Shown piece after piece: positions 36,122 through 44,551 of a stretch of DNA of 64,000 nucleotides; positions within the stretch are counted from its first letter, which is position 1, and each line of letters starts with the position of its first letter. Position numbers and translations under genes: made by a program. The stretch is from Paenibacillus sp. OV219 (GTDB lineage Bacteria; Bacillota; Bacilli; Paenibacillales; Paenibacillaceae): NCBI RefSeq assembly GCF_900110075.1, contig NZ_FOCJ01000002.1, positions 434,001 through 498,000 on the forward strand, in the 5' to 3' direction. The notes beneath the pieces were generated by a model. The model saw nothing but the letters and a program-made list of their open reading frames with translations. It was not told the DNA's origin and ran no database searches.

Positions 36122-36167
36122 AAAGCATCAGAATGCGGTTTTTCCGTAGTTCTGATGCTTTTGTTTG
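36122..36167 (+). terminator. Terminator after mecA
   Basis: Perfect 12-base stem AAAGCATCAGAA/TTCTGATGCTTT with a 16-base loop and T-rich tail. Confidence 0.9.
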
Positions 36168-36243
36168 TTATGCGCTTCTTTCTGCACTCTTGTTTCACCG
36201 CATAGCCTGACCTTTTGCCGCTCATATTACAAAGGAAAAGGTG

Positions 36244-37506
36244 GTGAACATTCCTGTGAATGGAATGGAGAACAGCAATGTATTGACCTCGACGCAAACG
36301 GTCATTGAAGACGCGCTTCGAAAACTTGGGTATGGCGATGATATGATTGCGCTATTGAAAGAGCCGATGCGCTTGATGACGGTTCGGATACCGGTACGCA
36401 TGGATGATGGCAAGACGCGTGTGTTCGTCGGCTTCAGGGCGCAGCATAACGATGCAGTAGGACCGACCAAAGGCGGCGTCCGGTTCCATCCGGATGTCGA
36501 TGAGATAGAAGTGAAGGCGCTATCGATTTGGATGAGCATTAAGTGCGGCATTGCCGATCTGCCATATGGCGGAGGCAAAGGCGGCATTATTTGTGATCCG
36601 CGCAAAATGTCATTCCGGGAGCTTGAGCGGCTTAGTCGCGGCTACGTCAGAGCGATCAGTCAGATCGTAGGGCCGACGAAGGACATCCCGGCGCCGGATG
36701 TGATGACGAACTCGCAAATTATGGCGTGGATGATGGATGAGTACAGCCGGATCCGCGAATTCGATTCGCCTGGTTTTATAACCGGCAAGCCGCTCGTGCT
36801 TGGCGGATCACTGGGGCGCGAAAGCGCAACGGCAAGAGGCGTCGCCATTATGATCGACGAGGCGATGGCGAAGAAAGACATTCCGCTCGTCGGATCGCGG
36901 ATTGTCATTCAAGGCTTCGGCAATGCCGGCAGCTACTTGGCGAAATTCATGCATGACGCAGGTGCCAAGGTAATAGGTATTTCCGATGTGAACGGCGCGT
37001 TGTATAATGAGCAAGGACTCGATATTGAAGATTTGATGGATCGCCGCGATTCGTTCGGGACCATTACGAATCTATTCAAGAATACGATCTCGAATGATGA
37101 GCTGCTGACACTGGATTGCGACGTGCTCGTTCCTGCTGCGATCGAGAACCAAATAACGGCAGACAACGCAGACCGAATTCGTGCTAAAATTATAGTCGAG
37201 GCCGCGAACGGCCCAACGACGCTCGAAGCGACACGCACCGTAACAGAGCGGGGCATCCTGCTTGTGCCGGATGTGCTTGCAAGTGCAGGTGGTGTTATTG
37301 TATCGTACTTCGAGTGGGTACAGAACAATCAAGGCTACTATTGGTCTGAAGCTGAAGTGGATTCCAAGCTGCGCGACATGATGATCCGTGGCTTTAATAG
37401 TGTTTATGATCTGCATATGCTGAAGAAAGTGGATATGCGGCTTGCCGCCTATATGGTAGGTGTGCGCAAAATGGCGGAAGCAGTTCGGCTGCGGGGCTGG
37501 GTATAA
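36244..37506 (+). CDS. gudB: NAD-specific glutamate dehydrogenase
   Basis: Oxidative deamination of glutamate. The 420 residues contain KGGVRFHPDV, IKCGIADLPYGGGKGGI with the catalytic lysine, DIPAPDV, and the NAD motif IQGFGNAGSY. The three-residue duplication that inactivates GudB in B. subtilis 168 is absent (single EVKAL), so it should be active. GTG 36244 is seven bases from AAAGGA; GTG 36241 is an alternative. Confidence 0.95.
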   Translation: MNIPVNGMENSNVLTSTQTVIEDALRKLGYGDDMIALLKEPMRLMTVRIPVRMDDGKTRVFVGFRAQHNDAVGPTKGGVRFHPDVDEIEVKALSIWMSIKCGIADLPYGGGKGGIICDPRKMSFRELERLSRGYVRAISQIVGPTKDIPAPDVMTNSQIMAWMMDEYSRIREFDSPGFITGKPLVLGGSLGRESATARGVAIMIDEAMAKKDIPLVGSRIVIQGFGNAGSYLAKFMHDAGAKVIGISDVNGALYNEQGLDIEDLMDRRDSFGTITNLFKNTISNDELLTLDCDVLVPAAIENQITADNADRIRAKIIVEAANGPTTLEATRTVTERGILLVPDVLASAGGVIVSYFEWVQNNQGYYWSEAEVDSKLRDMMIRGFNSVYDLHMLKKVDMRLAAYMVGVRKMAEAVRLRGWV

Positions 37507-37593
37507 CACAGCCTGACGCGCAGCCGCTTGTTGCTACATGAGCAGGATGCTACTCGCGCGAGAAGTTTTTACGTCGGAAGGTGATTCGTTTTT

Positions 37594-38289
37594 ATGCTGC
37601 TCTTCTCAATCTTAACGGCTGCGGTTGCGCCAGGCATTTCGCTGCTTACGTATTTCTACTTGAAGGACCGGTACGATGCGGAACCTATTCATATGGTTAT
37701 TCGCGTATTTCTGCTAGGCGTACTCATCGTACTGCCGATCATGGTGCTTCAGAGAGGGCTCGTGCTGTGGCTTGGCGATAGTCCGTTCCTTTTCTCGTTT
37801 GGTATCTCGGCAGGCGTGGAAGAGCTGGTCAAATGGTTCGTGCTGTACCATATTATTTTTAATCATACCGAGTTTGATGAGCCTTACGATGGCATTGTAT
37901 ATGCCGTAGCGATCTCGCTCGGCTTCGCGACAGTTGAGAATGTACTTTATGCGGTGTTTCAGCCGGCAACAGTAGGCTCGCTAATCATTCGTGCGCTGCT
38001 GCCAGTATCAGGGCATGCTTTGTTTGGCGTGACGATGGGCTACTATTTAGGAAAAGCAAAATTCGCGGAGAAGCCAAAGATGCTGCAATTTCTGATCCTT
38101 GCTGCCGCTGTGCCTCTCTTGGAGCATGGCATCTACGACTGGATTATGGGCTCAGGCTCTACGTATTGGGCATGGTTTATCGTCCCGCTTATGATATATC
38201 TATGGATTAAAGGCGTCCGGAAGATGAACCGGGCTAACGCAGGCTCGCCGTTTCGAATGTTAGGGCACGAAGAAGAGATTAAGCTTTAG
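37594..38289 (+). CDS. prsW: Intramembrane protease PrsW
   Basis: Site-1 protease that in B. subtilis cleaves the anti-sigma factor RsiW. The 231 residues have about eight hydrophobic segments and the conserved EELVKW and HALFGVTMGYY/EHGIYDW motifs. GGAAGGTGA precedes the ATG. No rsiW-sigW is in this window, so its target here is open. Confidence 0.93.
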   Translation: MLLFSILTAAVAPGISLLTYFYLKDRYDAEPIHMVIRVFLLGVLIVLPIMVLQRGLVLWLGDSPFLFSFGISAGVEELVKWFVLYHIIFNHTEFDEPYDGIVYAVAISLGFATVENVLYAVFQPATVGSLIIRALLPVSGHALFGVTMGYYLGKAKFAEKPKMLQFLILAAAVPLLEHGIYDWIMGSGSTYWAWFIVPLMIYLWIKGVRKMNRANAGSPFRMLGHEEEIKL

Positions 38290-38339
38290 GATATCGGTCC
38301 ATAATAAGGGAAAAAGCATTAAAGTCCCAGGAGGTATCC

Positions 38340-38498
38340 ATGATTTCGGCTCGTGTCAAAGTGGCGATTCGGTGCAATTTGTGCGGAGAGAAGTTCGTTC
38401 TTCGAGGCCGCAGAGAGAAAGACAAGATTGATACCGGCTTCAAACAATGCTTATGCAATAACATCCATGATTTTGATGTGGAAGAGGTCGCATTATAG
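38340..38498 (+). CDS. Small zinc-binding-type protein
   Basis: A 52-residue ORF, too short for most gene finders, with C12-x-x-C15 and C37-x-C39, a likely single zinc site, and an acidic C-terminus. A full AGGAGG lies five bases from ATG 38340. It resembles the YpeQ-type small proteins of bacilli, an assignment I cannot confirm. A sigma-G-like promoter for ypeB overlaps its 3' end. Confidence 0.75.
   Translation: MISARVKVAIRCNLCGEKFVLRGRREKDKIDTGFKQCLCNNIHDFDVEEVAL
38468..38497 (+). promoter_or_regulatory. Candidate sigma-G promoter of ypeB
   Basis: CATTATA at 38491-38497 fits the sigma-G -10 CATnnTA exactly; TGATTT at 38468-38473 matches four of six -35 positions at 17-base spacing. The B. 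subtilis sleB-ypeB operon is forespore-expressed. Confidence 0.45.
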
Positions 38499-38540
38499 CT
38501 GATACCAGTCAGCGAACAGGATATGTTTCCAAACATGAAT

Positions 38541-38597
38541 AAAGCTCCTTTCGGCAAACCAAACTAACACCAGGTTTTGCATACGAAAGGAGCTTTT
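38541..38597 (+). terminator. Long hairpin containing the ypeB ribosome binding site
   Basis: AAAGCTCCTTTCG (38541-38553) pairs with CGAAAGGAGCTTT (38584-38596), and GCAAACC pairs with GGTTTTGC inside. A TTTT run overlaps the base. AAGGAG at 38587-38592, the only ribosome binding site for ypeB, lies in the 3' arm. It can act as a terminator for the upstream RNA and mask ypeB translation. Confidence 0.8.
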
Positions 38598-38602
38598 GCC
38601 AT

Positions 38603-39937
38603 ATGTATCGTCGATTGAGCGCTATACTTTTTCCGGTGATGACGCTATTCTTCATCGGCTCGATCTATTGGGGCTATCAAGAGCATCAGGAGAAAAACTC
38701 CATTCTGATTAAAGCTGAGAACCAGTACCAGCGGGCATTTCATGATCTGTCCTACCATGTTGATCAGCTGCATCGGCAGCTTGGCAATACGCTGGCTGTG
38801 AACAGCACGTCTCAAGCGTTCCACCGGAAAGGGCTTGTGAATGTATGGAGGCTTACGAGCGAGGCGCAGAACGAGATTAACCAACTGCCGCTTACGCTGC
38901 TGCCGTTCAGCAAGACAGAGGAATTTTTGTCGAAAATCGCCAATTTCTCTTATAAAACGTCGGTTCGGGATTTGAGTAAGAGCCCGCTGTCTCCTGCTGA
39001 GTTTAAGACGCTGAAGACGCTGTACCAAGACTCGGATGACATCTCCAAATCGCTTTACGGCGTGCAGGATAAAGTTATTGCGAACAATTTGCGCTGGATG
39101 GACGTTGAAATTGCGCTAGCCACCGAGAAATCGACGCTGGACAATACGATAATCGATGGGTTCAAAACTGTGGATAAGAAGGTTAGCGAATATCCGGAAA
39201 TCAACTGGGGTCCTTCGGTTGCTAGTATGTATGAGAAACGTACGGTGAAGATGCTTGCAGGCAAGAAGAGTACTCCGGAGGATATCAAGCGGCTTGCAGC
39301 AAAGTTTTTGAAGCTGGATGATCCGAAGGGCATTCGCGTAGTTGAGAACGGCAAAGGTACAGAATACGAGTCATACTCGGCTACATACAAAGAGAATGGC
39401 GCTGACAATCCGATTGAGCTCGATTACACCCAGCGCGGCGCACAGCTAATCTGGTACGAGAATCCGCGCAATGTGAGTAAAGCGATTGTTTCGGTCGAGA
39501 CGGCGAAGCAGAAGGCTGCTGATTTTCTCGCAAGACACGGTTATCCGAAGATGAAAGCTATCACGTATGATAAGGATGACTCGACGGCTGTTTTCACCTG
39601 TGTGACGAATCAGAATGGCGTGCTGATCTATCCAGAGAAGCTGACGGTTAAGATCGCGCTCGACAACGGCGAAGCTGTTGGCTTGCAGGCTGCGGATTAT
39701 GTCTACGAGCATCACAAACGCAACTTGCCGAAGCCGAAGGTGATGAGCGCAGAAGCTCGCGCCGTGCTAAATCCTGACTTCAAGGTGAAGAAGGAGCAAA
39801 TGTCGCTAATTGATAACGACTTGGGTGAAGAAGTGCTTTGCTATGAGTTTGTTGGCAATATTAATGGTGTGTTGTACAAGATTTACGTGAATGCAGTAAC
39901 TGGTGTCGAGGAGTCTATCGAGCAAATGCCGGAATAA
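38603..39937 (+). CDS. ypeB: Germination protein YpeB
   Basis: Needed for stability and spore localisation of the cortex-lytic enzyme SleB. The 444 residues show an N-terminal membrane helix (about 6-24), a helical N-domain and PepSY repeats in the C-terminal half (VSVETAKQKAADFLARHGYP, VLCYEFVG...YKIYVNAVTG). SleB, normally the gene upstream, is not present here. Its ribosome binding site is inside a long hairpin. Confidence 0.94.
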   Translation: MYRRLSAILFPVMTLFFIGSIYWGYQEHQEKNSILIKAENQYQRAFHDLSYHVDQLHRQLGNTLAVNSTSQAFHRKGLVNVWRLTSEAQNEINQLPLTLLPFSKTEEFLSKIANFSYKTSVRDLSKSPLSPAEFKTLKTLYQDSDDISKSLYGVQDKVIANNLRWMDVEIALATEKSTLDNTIIDGFKTVDKKVSEYPEINWGPSVASMYEKRTVKMLAGKKSTPEDIKRLAAKFLKLDDPKGIRVVENGKGTEYESYSATYKENGADNPIELDYTQRGAQLIWYENPRNVSKAIVSVETAKQKAADFLARHGYPKMKAITYDKDDSTAVFTCVTNQNGVLIYPEKLTVKIALDNGEAVGLQAADYVYEHHKRNLPKPKVMSAEARAVLNPDFKVKKEQMSLIDNDLGEEVLCYEFVGNINGVLYKIYVNAVTGVEESIEQMPE

Positions 39938-39950
39938 TGAAAAGAGGAGA

Positions 39951-39989
39951 AAAGGCGCGCACCTGCATGGGGGCGCGTCCTTTCTTTAT
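39951..39989 (+). terminator. Terminator after ypeB
   Basis: AAAGG-CGCGC pairs with GCGCG-CCTTT (one bulged T) around a 12-base loop, followed by CTTTATT. Confidence 0.75.
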
Positions 39990-40057
39990 TTTCAGGCTCT
40001 TCCCCCAAATTTCGACAGCCTATGATATAATCGAACTATTGGAGGGGGGAAGCTTAG

Positions 40058-40711
40058 ATGCTGCCAAAGATAAATCAGTTTCTATTCTTGCACGTTGCTT
40101 CTTCCGATGAAGAGGAAGCGGCTATTGAGTATAAGTCCAGAATTGCTGATATTGACGGGGAAGAGTTGCTAATTGAAGTGCCACTCCTAGAGAAGACGGG
40201 GCGCTTGAAACGATTGTTTCTTGGGGATGAGATTTCTGCTTACTTCGTCTCGGAAGAAGGCGTAAAGAACTATTTCAACAGTCATGTCCTAGGCTTTTTG
40301 GAGGATGGCGTTAAGCTGATCCGAATCCGCAAACCGGAGCTGGATGCCATTACGAAGGTGCAGCGCCGTAACTTCTTGCGTGTTGCAGCTGATTTGGAAA
40401 TCGCTATCAAGATGGCGAGTCAAATCCGTATTCTTGGGATGACTGACGATGTCGGCGGAGGCGGGATTTCGTTCCTAATAGATGGGAAGTGGCCGATTAA
40501 GCAAGGCATGGATCTCGATTGCTGGCTGCTTGTACCTTACCGGAACGGCTCGATTGATCACTCACAGTTCAAAGCGGAAGTGGTCCGTGTTAAGCCGCTC
40601 GAGAACGGGAAGAATCAAATCATGGCGAAGTTCTCGACTATCAATGACAGCGAGAGACAGCGCATTATTCGTTATTGCTTTGAACGCCAACTGGATTTCC
40701 GCAAGAGATAG
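40058..40711 (+). CDS. PilZ-domain flagellar brake protein (YpfA/YcgR-like)
   Basis: The 217 residues comprise a YcgR N-terminal domain and a C-terminal PilZ domain with the c-di-GMP binding QRRNFLR (RxxxR) and a DDVGGGGIS loop in place of the canonical DxSxxG, so one binding residue (Ser) is changed to Gly. In B. subtilis YpfA (DgrA) slows flagellar rotation with c-di-GMP. Strong GGAGGGGGG site; TATAAT at 40026-40031. Confidence 0.9.
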   Translation: MLPKINQFLFLHVASSDEEEAAIEYKSRIADIDGEELLIEVPLLEKTGRLKRLFLGDEISAYFVSEEGVKNYFNSHVLGFLEDGVKLIRIRKPELDAITKVQRRNFLRVAADLEIAIKMASQIRILGMTDDVGGGGISFLIDGKWPIKQGMDLDCWLLVPYRNGSIDHSQFKAEVVRVKPLENGKNQIMAKFSTINDSERQRIIRYCFERQLDFRKR

Positions 40712-40809
40712 TACATATAAGTGCATGAACTTCGTGCATAACGTTTGCCACGTGTGGAAAAGCTAGCCTTAATCTCGAGTAGTGCTTCGAATACGAGGAG
40801 GCTAGTTCC

Positions 40810-40986
40810 ATGGATGACCGATCTCAGAAGCATTATGAGGCCGCCTTCGATAACATGACGAAAGTACTAATAATGATCATTATTGTGCTGCTTGCCGCAA
40901 TCCTCTTAAGCCAGCTCGCACTGCAAATTCCAGCGGTTCGATTATGGGTAACGGGCGTTGATCGGCTGGAAGGAACCCCCTTCTAG
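40810..40986 (+). CDS. DUF5359 family small membrane protein (YpfB-like)
   Basis: A 58-residue protein with one membrane helix (about 19-42; VLIMIIIVLLAAILLSQLAL) and a charged N-terminus. GAGGAGG lies nine bases before ATG 40810. Its place between the PilZ gene and cmk equals ypfB in B. subtilis. Function unknown. Confidence 0.8.
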   Translation: MDDRSQKHYEAAFDNMTKVLIMIIIVLLAAILLSQLALQIPAVRLWVTGVDRLEGTPF

Positions 40987-41001
40987 CAAGCATCTCGTTC
41001 T

Positions 41002-41030
41002 TTGCACTTGGGTTTGTGCTGTGGTATAAT
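41002..41030 (+). promoter_or_regulatory. Sigma-A promoter of cmk
   Basis: TTGCAC (41002-41007), 17-base spacer, perfect TATAAT (41025-41030). Confidence 0.8.
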
Positions 41031-41040
41031 TTTTACTATC

Positions 41041-41061
41041 GCAGGCAGAGCCTGCTTTTTT
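41041..41061 (+). terminator. Hairpin-T-tract at the very start of the cmk transcript
   Basis: GCAGGC-AGA-GCCTGC followed by six T residues, starting about four bases after the expected transcription start of the cmk promoter. It may instead end the DUF5359 transcript. Confidence 0.75.
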
Positions 41062-41104
41062 AATGGCGATTCGCGCAAGGTTACAGTCAAGGAGGCAACA
41101 GAAG

Positions 41105-41806
41105 TTGGGCATGGATGGGGGAAACATGAGCAGCCGCATTAATGTGGCGATCGACGGTCCAGCAGGTGCAGGCAAGAGCACCGTCGCCCGTAAAGTCGCG
41201 CAGCAGTTAGGATATGTCTACATAGATACAGGCGCGATGTACCGGGCAGTCGCTTACGCAGCGAACCGGGCCGGCATTCCGGCTAGTGACGCGGCAAGGC
41301 TGTCAGAGCTCATGACAACAGTTGAGATTGCACTCGAGCCAGGGCCAGACGGACAGCTTGTCCGCTTGAACGGCGAGGATATTACGACAGCGATCAGATC
41401 GCGTGAAGTTACCTTGCAGGTATCTGAGATCGCATCTCATGAAGCAGTTCGCATGAAACTCGTTGAGATGCAGCGGCAGCTTGCAGCAATGAAAGGCATT
41501 GTCATGGATGGACGGGATATTGGTTCACATGTGCTCCCGAATTCGGAAGTGAAGGTGTTTCTTATCGCAAGCGTTCAAGTTAGAGCGCTTCGCCGATTCC
41601 AGGAGCTCAGCGGGAGCGAGGTTGTGCCGCTTGAACAACTGGAGAAAGAAATCGCCGAACGTGATCGGAGCGATGAGAGCAGACAGATATCTCCGCTAAC
41701 TTGTGCGAAGGATGCTGTAGTTGTTGACAGTACAGAGCTGTCGATTGACCAAGTTGTCACAGTTATTCTAGACTTATGCCGAACCAAAACGGTGGAGGCG
41801 AAGTAA
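41105..41806 (+). CDS. cmk: Cytidylate kinase
   Basis: Phosphorylates CMP and dCMP. The P-loop is in IDGPAGAGKST; DTGAMYRAVAY and the DGRDIGSHVLP motif are typical. TTG 41105 (233 residues) is eight bases from AAGGAGG at 41090-41096; ATG 41111 and ATG 41126 are in frame, and the latter gives the family core directly (MSSRINVAIDGP). Near-abuts plsC. Confidence 0.95.
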   Translation: MGMDGGNMSSRINVAIDGPAGAGKSTVARKVAQQLGYVYIDTGAMYRAVAYAANRAGIPASDAARLSELMTTVEIALEPGPDGQLVRLNGEDITTAIRSREVTLQVSEIASHEAVRMKLVEMQRQLAAMKGIVMDGRDIGSHVLPNSEVKVFLIASVQVRALRRFQELSGSEVVPLEQLEKEIAERDRSDESRQISPLTCAKDAVVVDSTELSIDQVVTVILDLCRTKTVEAK

Positions 41807-41809
41807 ACT

Positions 41810-42388
41810 ATGATATACAACATCTGCCGTGGCCTGCTTCGCATCATCTACGCCGTTTGTTTCAGATTTGAAGCGACGGGGATGGAGAACATACCTGCCG
41901 ATGGGCCAGTCGTTCTTTGTTCCAATCATATTAGCCTGTTTGATCCGCCGACAGTTGGCACGAAGCTGAGACGCAAGGTCCATTATATGGCCAAGGCAGA
42001 GCTCTTCGAGGTTCCGCTCTTAGGCAAGCTCATCAGGACGCTTGGCGCATTTCCGGTGAAACGGGGCGGTGTCAGCAAGGATGCAATCCGAACGGCGATA
42101 ACGCTGCTGAAGGAAGGCAATGTGATGGGGATCTTCCCCGAAGGAACAAGAAGTGCGGGTGACAACAGTGCAGGCAAGAAAGGGGCCGCGATGATCGCGC
42201 TCCGAAGCGGTGCTGTCGTAATCCCGGTAGCCATTATCGGTCGCTATTGTTTATTCCGTAAGATGCGCATTAAGTATGGCAAGCCTATTGATATGACGGC
42301 CTTTATTCAAGATTCATCATCTGATGTGCTTGAGCGAGTAACCGACACTATTATGGCGAGAATTCGCTCGATGGTGAAGGAAGGGTAA
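41810..42388 (+). CDS. plsC: 1-acyl-sn-glycerol-3-phosphate acyltransferase
   Basis: Makes phosphatidic acid in phospholipid synthesis. The 192 residues contain the acyltransferase HX4D block NHISLFDP and FPEGTRS. It lies three bases after cmk, likely in one operon. B. subtilis plsC is elsewhere, whereas cmk-plsC adjacency is common in other Firmicutes. Confidence 0.95.
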   Translation: MIYNICRGLLRIIYAVCFRFEATGMENIPADGPVVLCSNHISLFDPPTVGTKLRRKVHYMAKAELFEVPLLGKLIRTLGAFPVKRGGVSKDAIRTAITLLKEGNVMGIFPEGTRSAGDNSAGKKGAAMIALRSGAVVIPVAIIGRYCLFRKMRIKYGKPIDMTAFIQDSSSDVLERVTDTIMARIRSMVKEG

Positions 42389-42407
42389 TTGCAAAGAGCG
42401 AAGCGCA

Positions 42408-42426
42408 TCCGACCACTAGGGTCGGA
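42408..42426 (+). promoter_or_regulatory. Hairpin between plsC and the S1-domain gene
   Basis: TCCGACC/GGTCGGA with a five-base loop, without a T run, in the 148-base gap; role unknown. Confidence 0.4.
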
Positions 42427-42536
42427 AGGCGAAGCTGGTTTATTAGCGTTTTAGACGGTGCTCCTGCGAGGTGTGTTTCAATCTGAGGCTGCACGTTTAA
42501 ATAAAGTTGGGGTATGAACTGAGGAGGTAATTTCAA

Positions 42537-43781
42537 ATGTCAGAAGAAACAAAAGTGCAAGAATCCGCAAGTCAGGAAAGCCAAGAAGCTATGGACAATT
42601 TCGTGTCCTTGAAAAAAGGGGACACCGTTAATGGTACGATCGTCAAAATCGAAGATAACCAAGTGTTCGTTAGCCTTGGATATAAATATGACGGCGTTAT
42701 TCCCCTCCGTGAGCTTTCCTCCGTACAGCTTGACAACGCAGCAAATGCTGTTCAAGTTGGTCAAGAAGTACAACTGAAAGTTGTAAGCATTGACGACGAG
42801 AAAGAAAAGCTCGTTCTTTCCAAAAAAGTAATCGACGGCGAGCGCGCTTGGGATTCATTGCAAAGCCGCTTCGATTCCGGTGAAGTATTCGAAGTAACTG
42901 TCGCTGACGTAGTTAAAGGCGGCCTTGTTGCCGATGTTGGCGTACGCGGATTCATTCCAGCTTCCATGGTGGAGCGTCATTTCGTAGAAGATTTCAGCGA
43001 TTACAAAGGACGTACGCTTCGCGTGAAAGTAAAAGAAATTGATAAAGAAAACAACAAAGTAATCCTTTCTGCGAAAGAAGTTCTTGATGCAGATTTTGAA
43101 CAAAATAAACAAAGCATCATCAGCGGCCTGCAAATTGGCCAAGAGCTTGATGGTACGGTACAACGTTTGACTCCGTTCGGCGCATTCGTTGATATCGGCG
43201 GCATCGACGGCCTCGTTCACGTTTCCGAGCTGTCCTGGCAGCATGTTGCACATCCGAAGGATGTTGTAGCAGAAGGCCAATCCGTGCGCGTGAAAGTACT
43301 TAAAGTTGATCCGGCTAACGGTAAGATCAGCCTGAGCATCAAAGCAGCGCAACCAGGTCCTTGGGAGCAATCCGGCGGCCAATTCAATATCGGCGATATC
43401 GTAACTGGTACAGTTCGCCGTATTGTGAGCTTCGGCGTATTCGTCGAAATCGCGCCTGGCGTTGAAGGCTTGGTACACATTTCACAGCTTGCACACCGTC
43501 ATGTAGCAACTCCGAACGAAGTTGTTCAAGAAGGTCAAGAAGTGAAAGCGAAGATCCTTGATTTCAACCCTGCTGAGAAGCGTGTATCCCTCAGCATTAA
43601 AGAAACTGAGGAAGCGCCTGAGCAAGCTCCTCGCGAAGAAAGACCGCGCGGCGAACGCGGCGAGCGCGCACCTCGCCAGCCTAAAGTCGAACTGAACAAC
43701 CCGAACGTTTCGCTTAGCAACGAGAGCATGAGCTTCACGCTTGCTGAACGTTTCGGCGATAAATTGAGCAAATTGAAATAA
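42537..43781 (+). CDS. ypfD: S1 RNA-binding domain protein (30S ribosomal protein S1 homologue)
   Basis: The 414 residues hold four S1 domains (about 25-95, 110-180, 195-265, 280-350) with typical GFIP and GLVHVSELS, GLVHISQLA motifs, and a charged Arg/Glu/Pro-rich tail. In low-GC Gram-positives this short S1 is not a stable ribosomal protein. GAGGAGG site. The position after cmk is conserved across bacteria. Confidence 0.95.
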   Translation: MSEETKVQESASQESQEAMDNFVSLKKGDTVNGTIVKIEDNQVFVSLGYKYDGVIPLRELSSVQLDNAANAVQVGQEVQLKVVSIDDEKEKLVLSKKVIDGERAWDSLQSRFDSGEVFEVTVADVVKGGLVADVGVRGFIPASMVERHFVEDFSDYKGRTLRVKVKEIDKENNKVILSAKEVLDADFEQNKQSIISGLQIGQELDGTVQRLTPFGAFVDIGGIDGLVHVSELSWQHVAHPKDVVAEGQSVRVKVLKVDPANGKISLSIKAAQPGPWEQSGGQFNIGDIVTGTVRRIVSFGVFVEIAPGVEGLVHISQLAHRHVATPNEVVQEGQEVKAKILDFNPAEKRVSLSIKETEEAPEQAPREERPRGERGERAPRQPKVELNNPNVSLSNESMSFTLAERFGDKLSKLK

Positions 43782-43798
43782 TTGGCTTTAGTTACTTT

Positions 43799-43832
43799 AA
43801 AGAGCTGCCCCTTAGCGGGGCGGCTCTTTTTT
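43799..43832 (+). terminator. Terminator after the S1-domain gene
   Basis: AAGAGC-T-GCCCC pairs with GGGGC-G-GCTCTT, followed by T residues. Confidence 0.92.
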
Positions 43833-43921
43833 ATTTTATAGTTGTCGCTGCCTGATAGCCCCTGCACTGGATTAGGTTCACCATTTGCAGCGCATAATAG
43901 GGCAATGAGGTGAAACCAATC

Positions 43922-44548
43922 GTGAATGATGGATTTATTGCGTTCTGGCTTCTTTCGATGGCGGCTATTTTGTACATGACTGGCTGGAAGGAGCATGTAG
44001 CTGATGGGGTTCCGCACCGGGCTATCGTGTACTTTATCTTATTCGCTCTGCTGCTGCACTACGTTCAGCTGTCGATTGGCGAAGCTGCTGGCATTACAGG
44101 CAGCGCATTGCTTGCTGTGACATTAGCTGCTGCACTCTTGATTGCAATGCGAAATATCGGCGCGATGCTCTTTGTCTTGTTCTCCGCACTGTTGACCGGA
44201 TTTATGTGGATGTGGATGCGCTACATCTATGGCATCGATCCTGTGTTTATCGTCGTACATCCCGTTTGGGATGGTCCGCTTCTTGCTGGCTTGTTCGCAG
44301 GGCTTCTCGCAGATCGGTTTAAAACCCAATTCATCATTACTGTACTTGCCGCAGTGCTCTCTGAAGGCAATCAACTGCTGAGCCCAATTGCGCTCTCAAA
44401 ACCACTTATTATTGGTACTGCAACATGGTGGGATGGACTTGTCATTGCTCTATGCGCTGCGAGATTGACAGGTAATGTGAAGCACTGGCTGAAAGAGAAG
44501 ACGCTACGAATGTTGGATGGCCGAGGTGAAAGGGGAGGGAGCGCATAA
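43922..44548 (+). CDS. yphA: YphA family membrane protein
   Basis: The 208 residues form about six hydrophobic segments. I recognise the family mainly by position: before a YIEGIA protein and der, as yphA-yphB(seaA)-der in B. subtilis. GTG 43922 is nine bases from GAGGTGA; GTG 43910 overlaps the site. Function unknown. Confidence 0.75.
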   Translation: MNDGFIAFWLLSMAAILYMTGWKEHVADGVPHRAIVYFILFALLLHYVQLSIGEAAGITGSALLAVTLAAALLIAMRNIGAMLFVLFSALLTGFMWMWMRYIYGIDPVFIVVHPVWDGPLLAGLFAGLLADRFKTQFIITVLAAVLSEGNQLLSPIALSKPLIIGTATWWDGLVIALCAARLTGNVKHWLKEKTLRMLDGRGERGGSA

Positions 44549-44551
44549 CGG

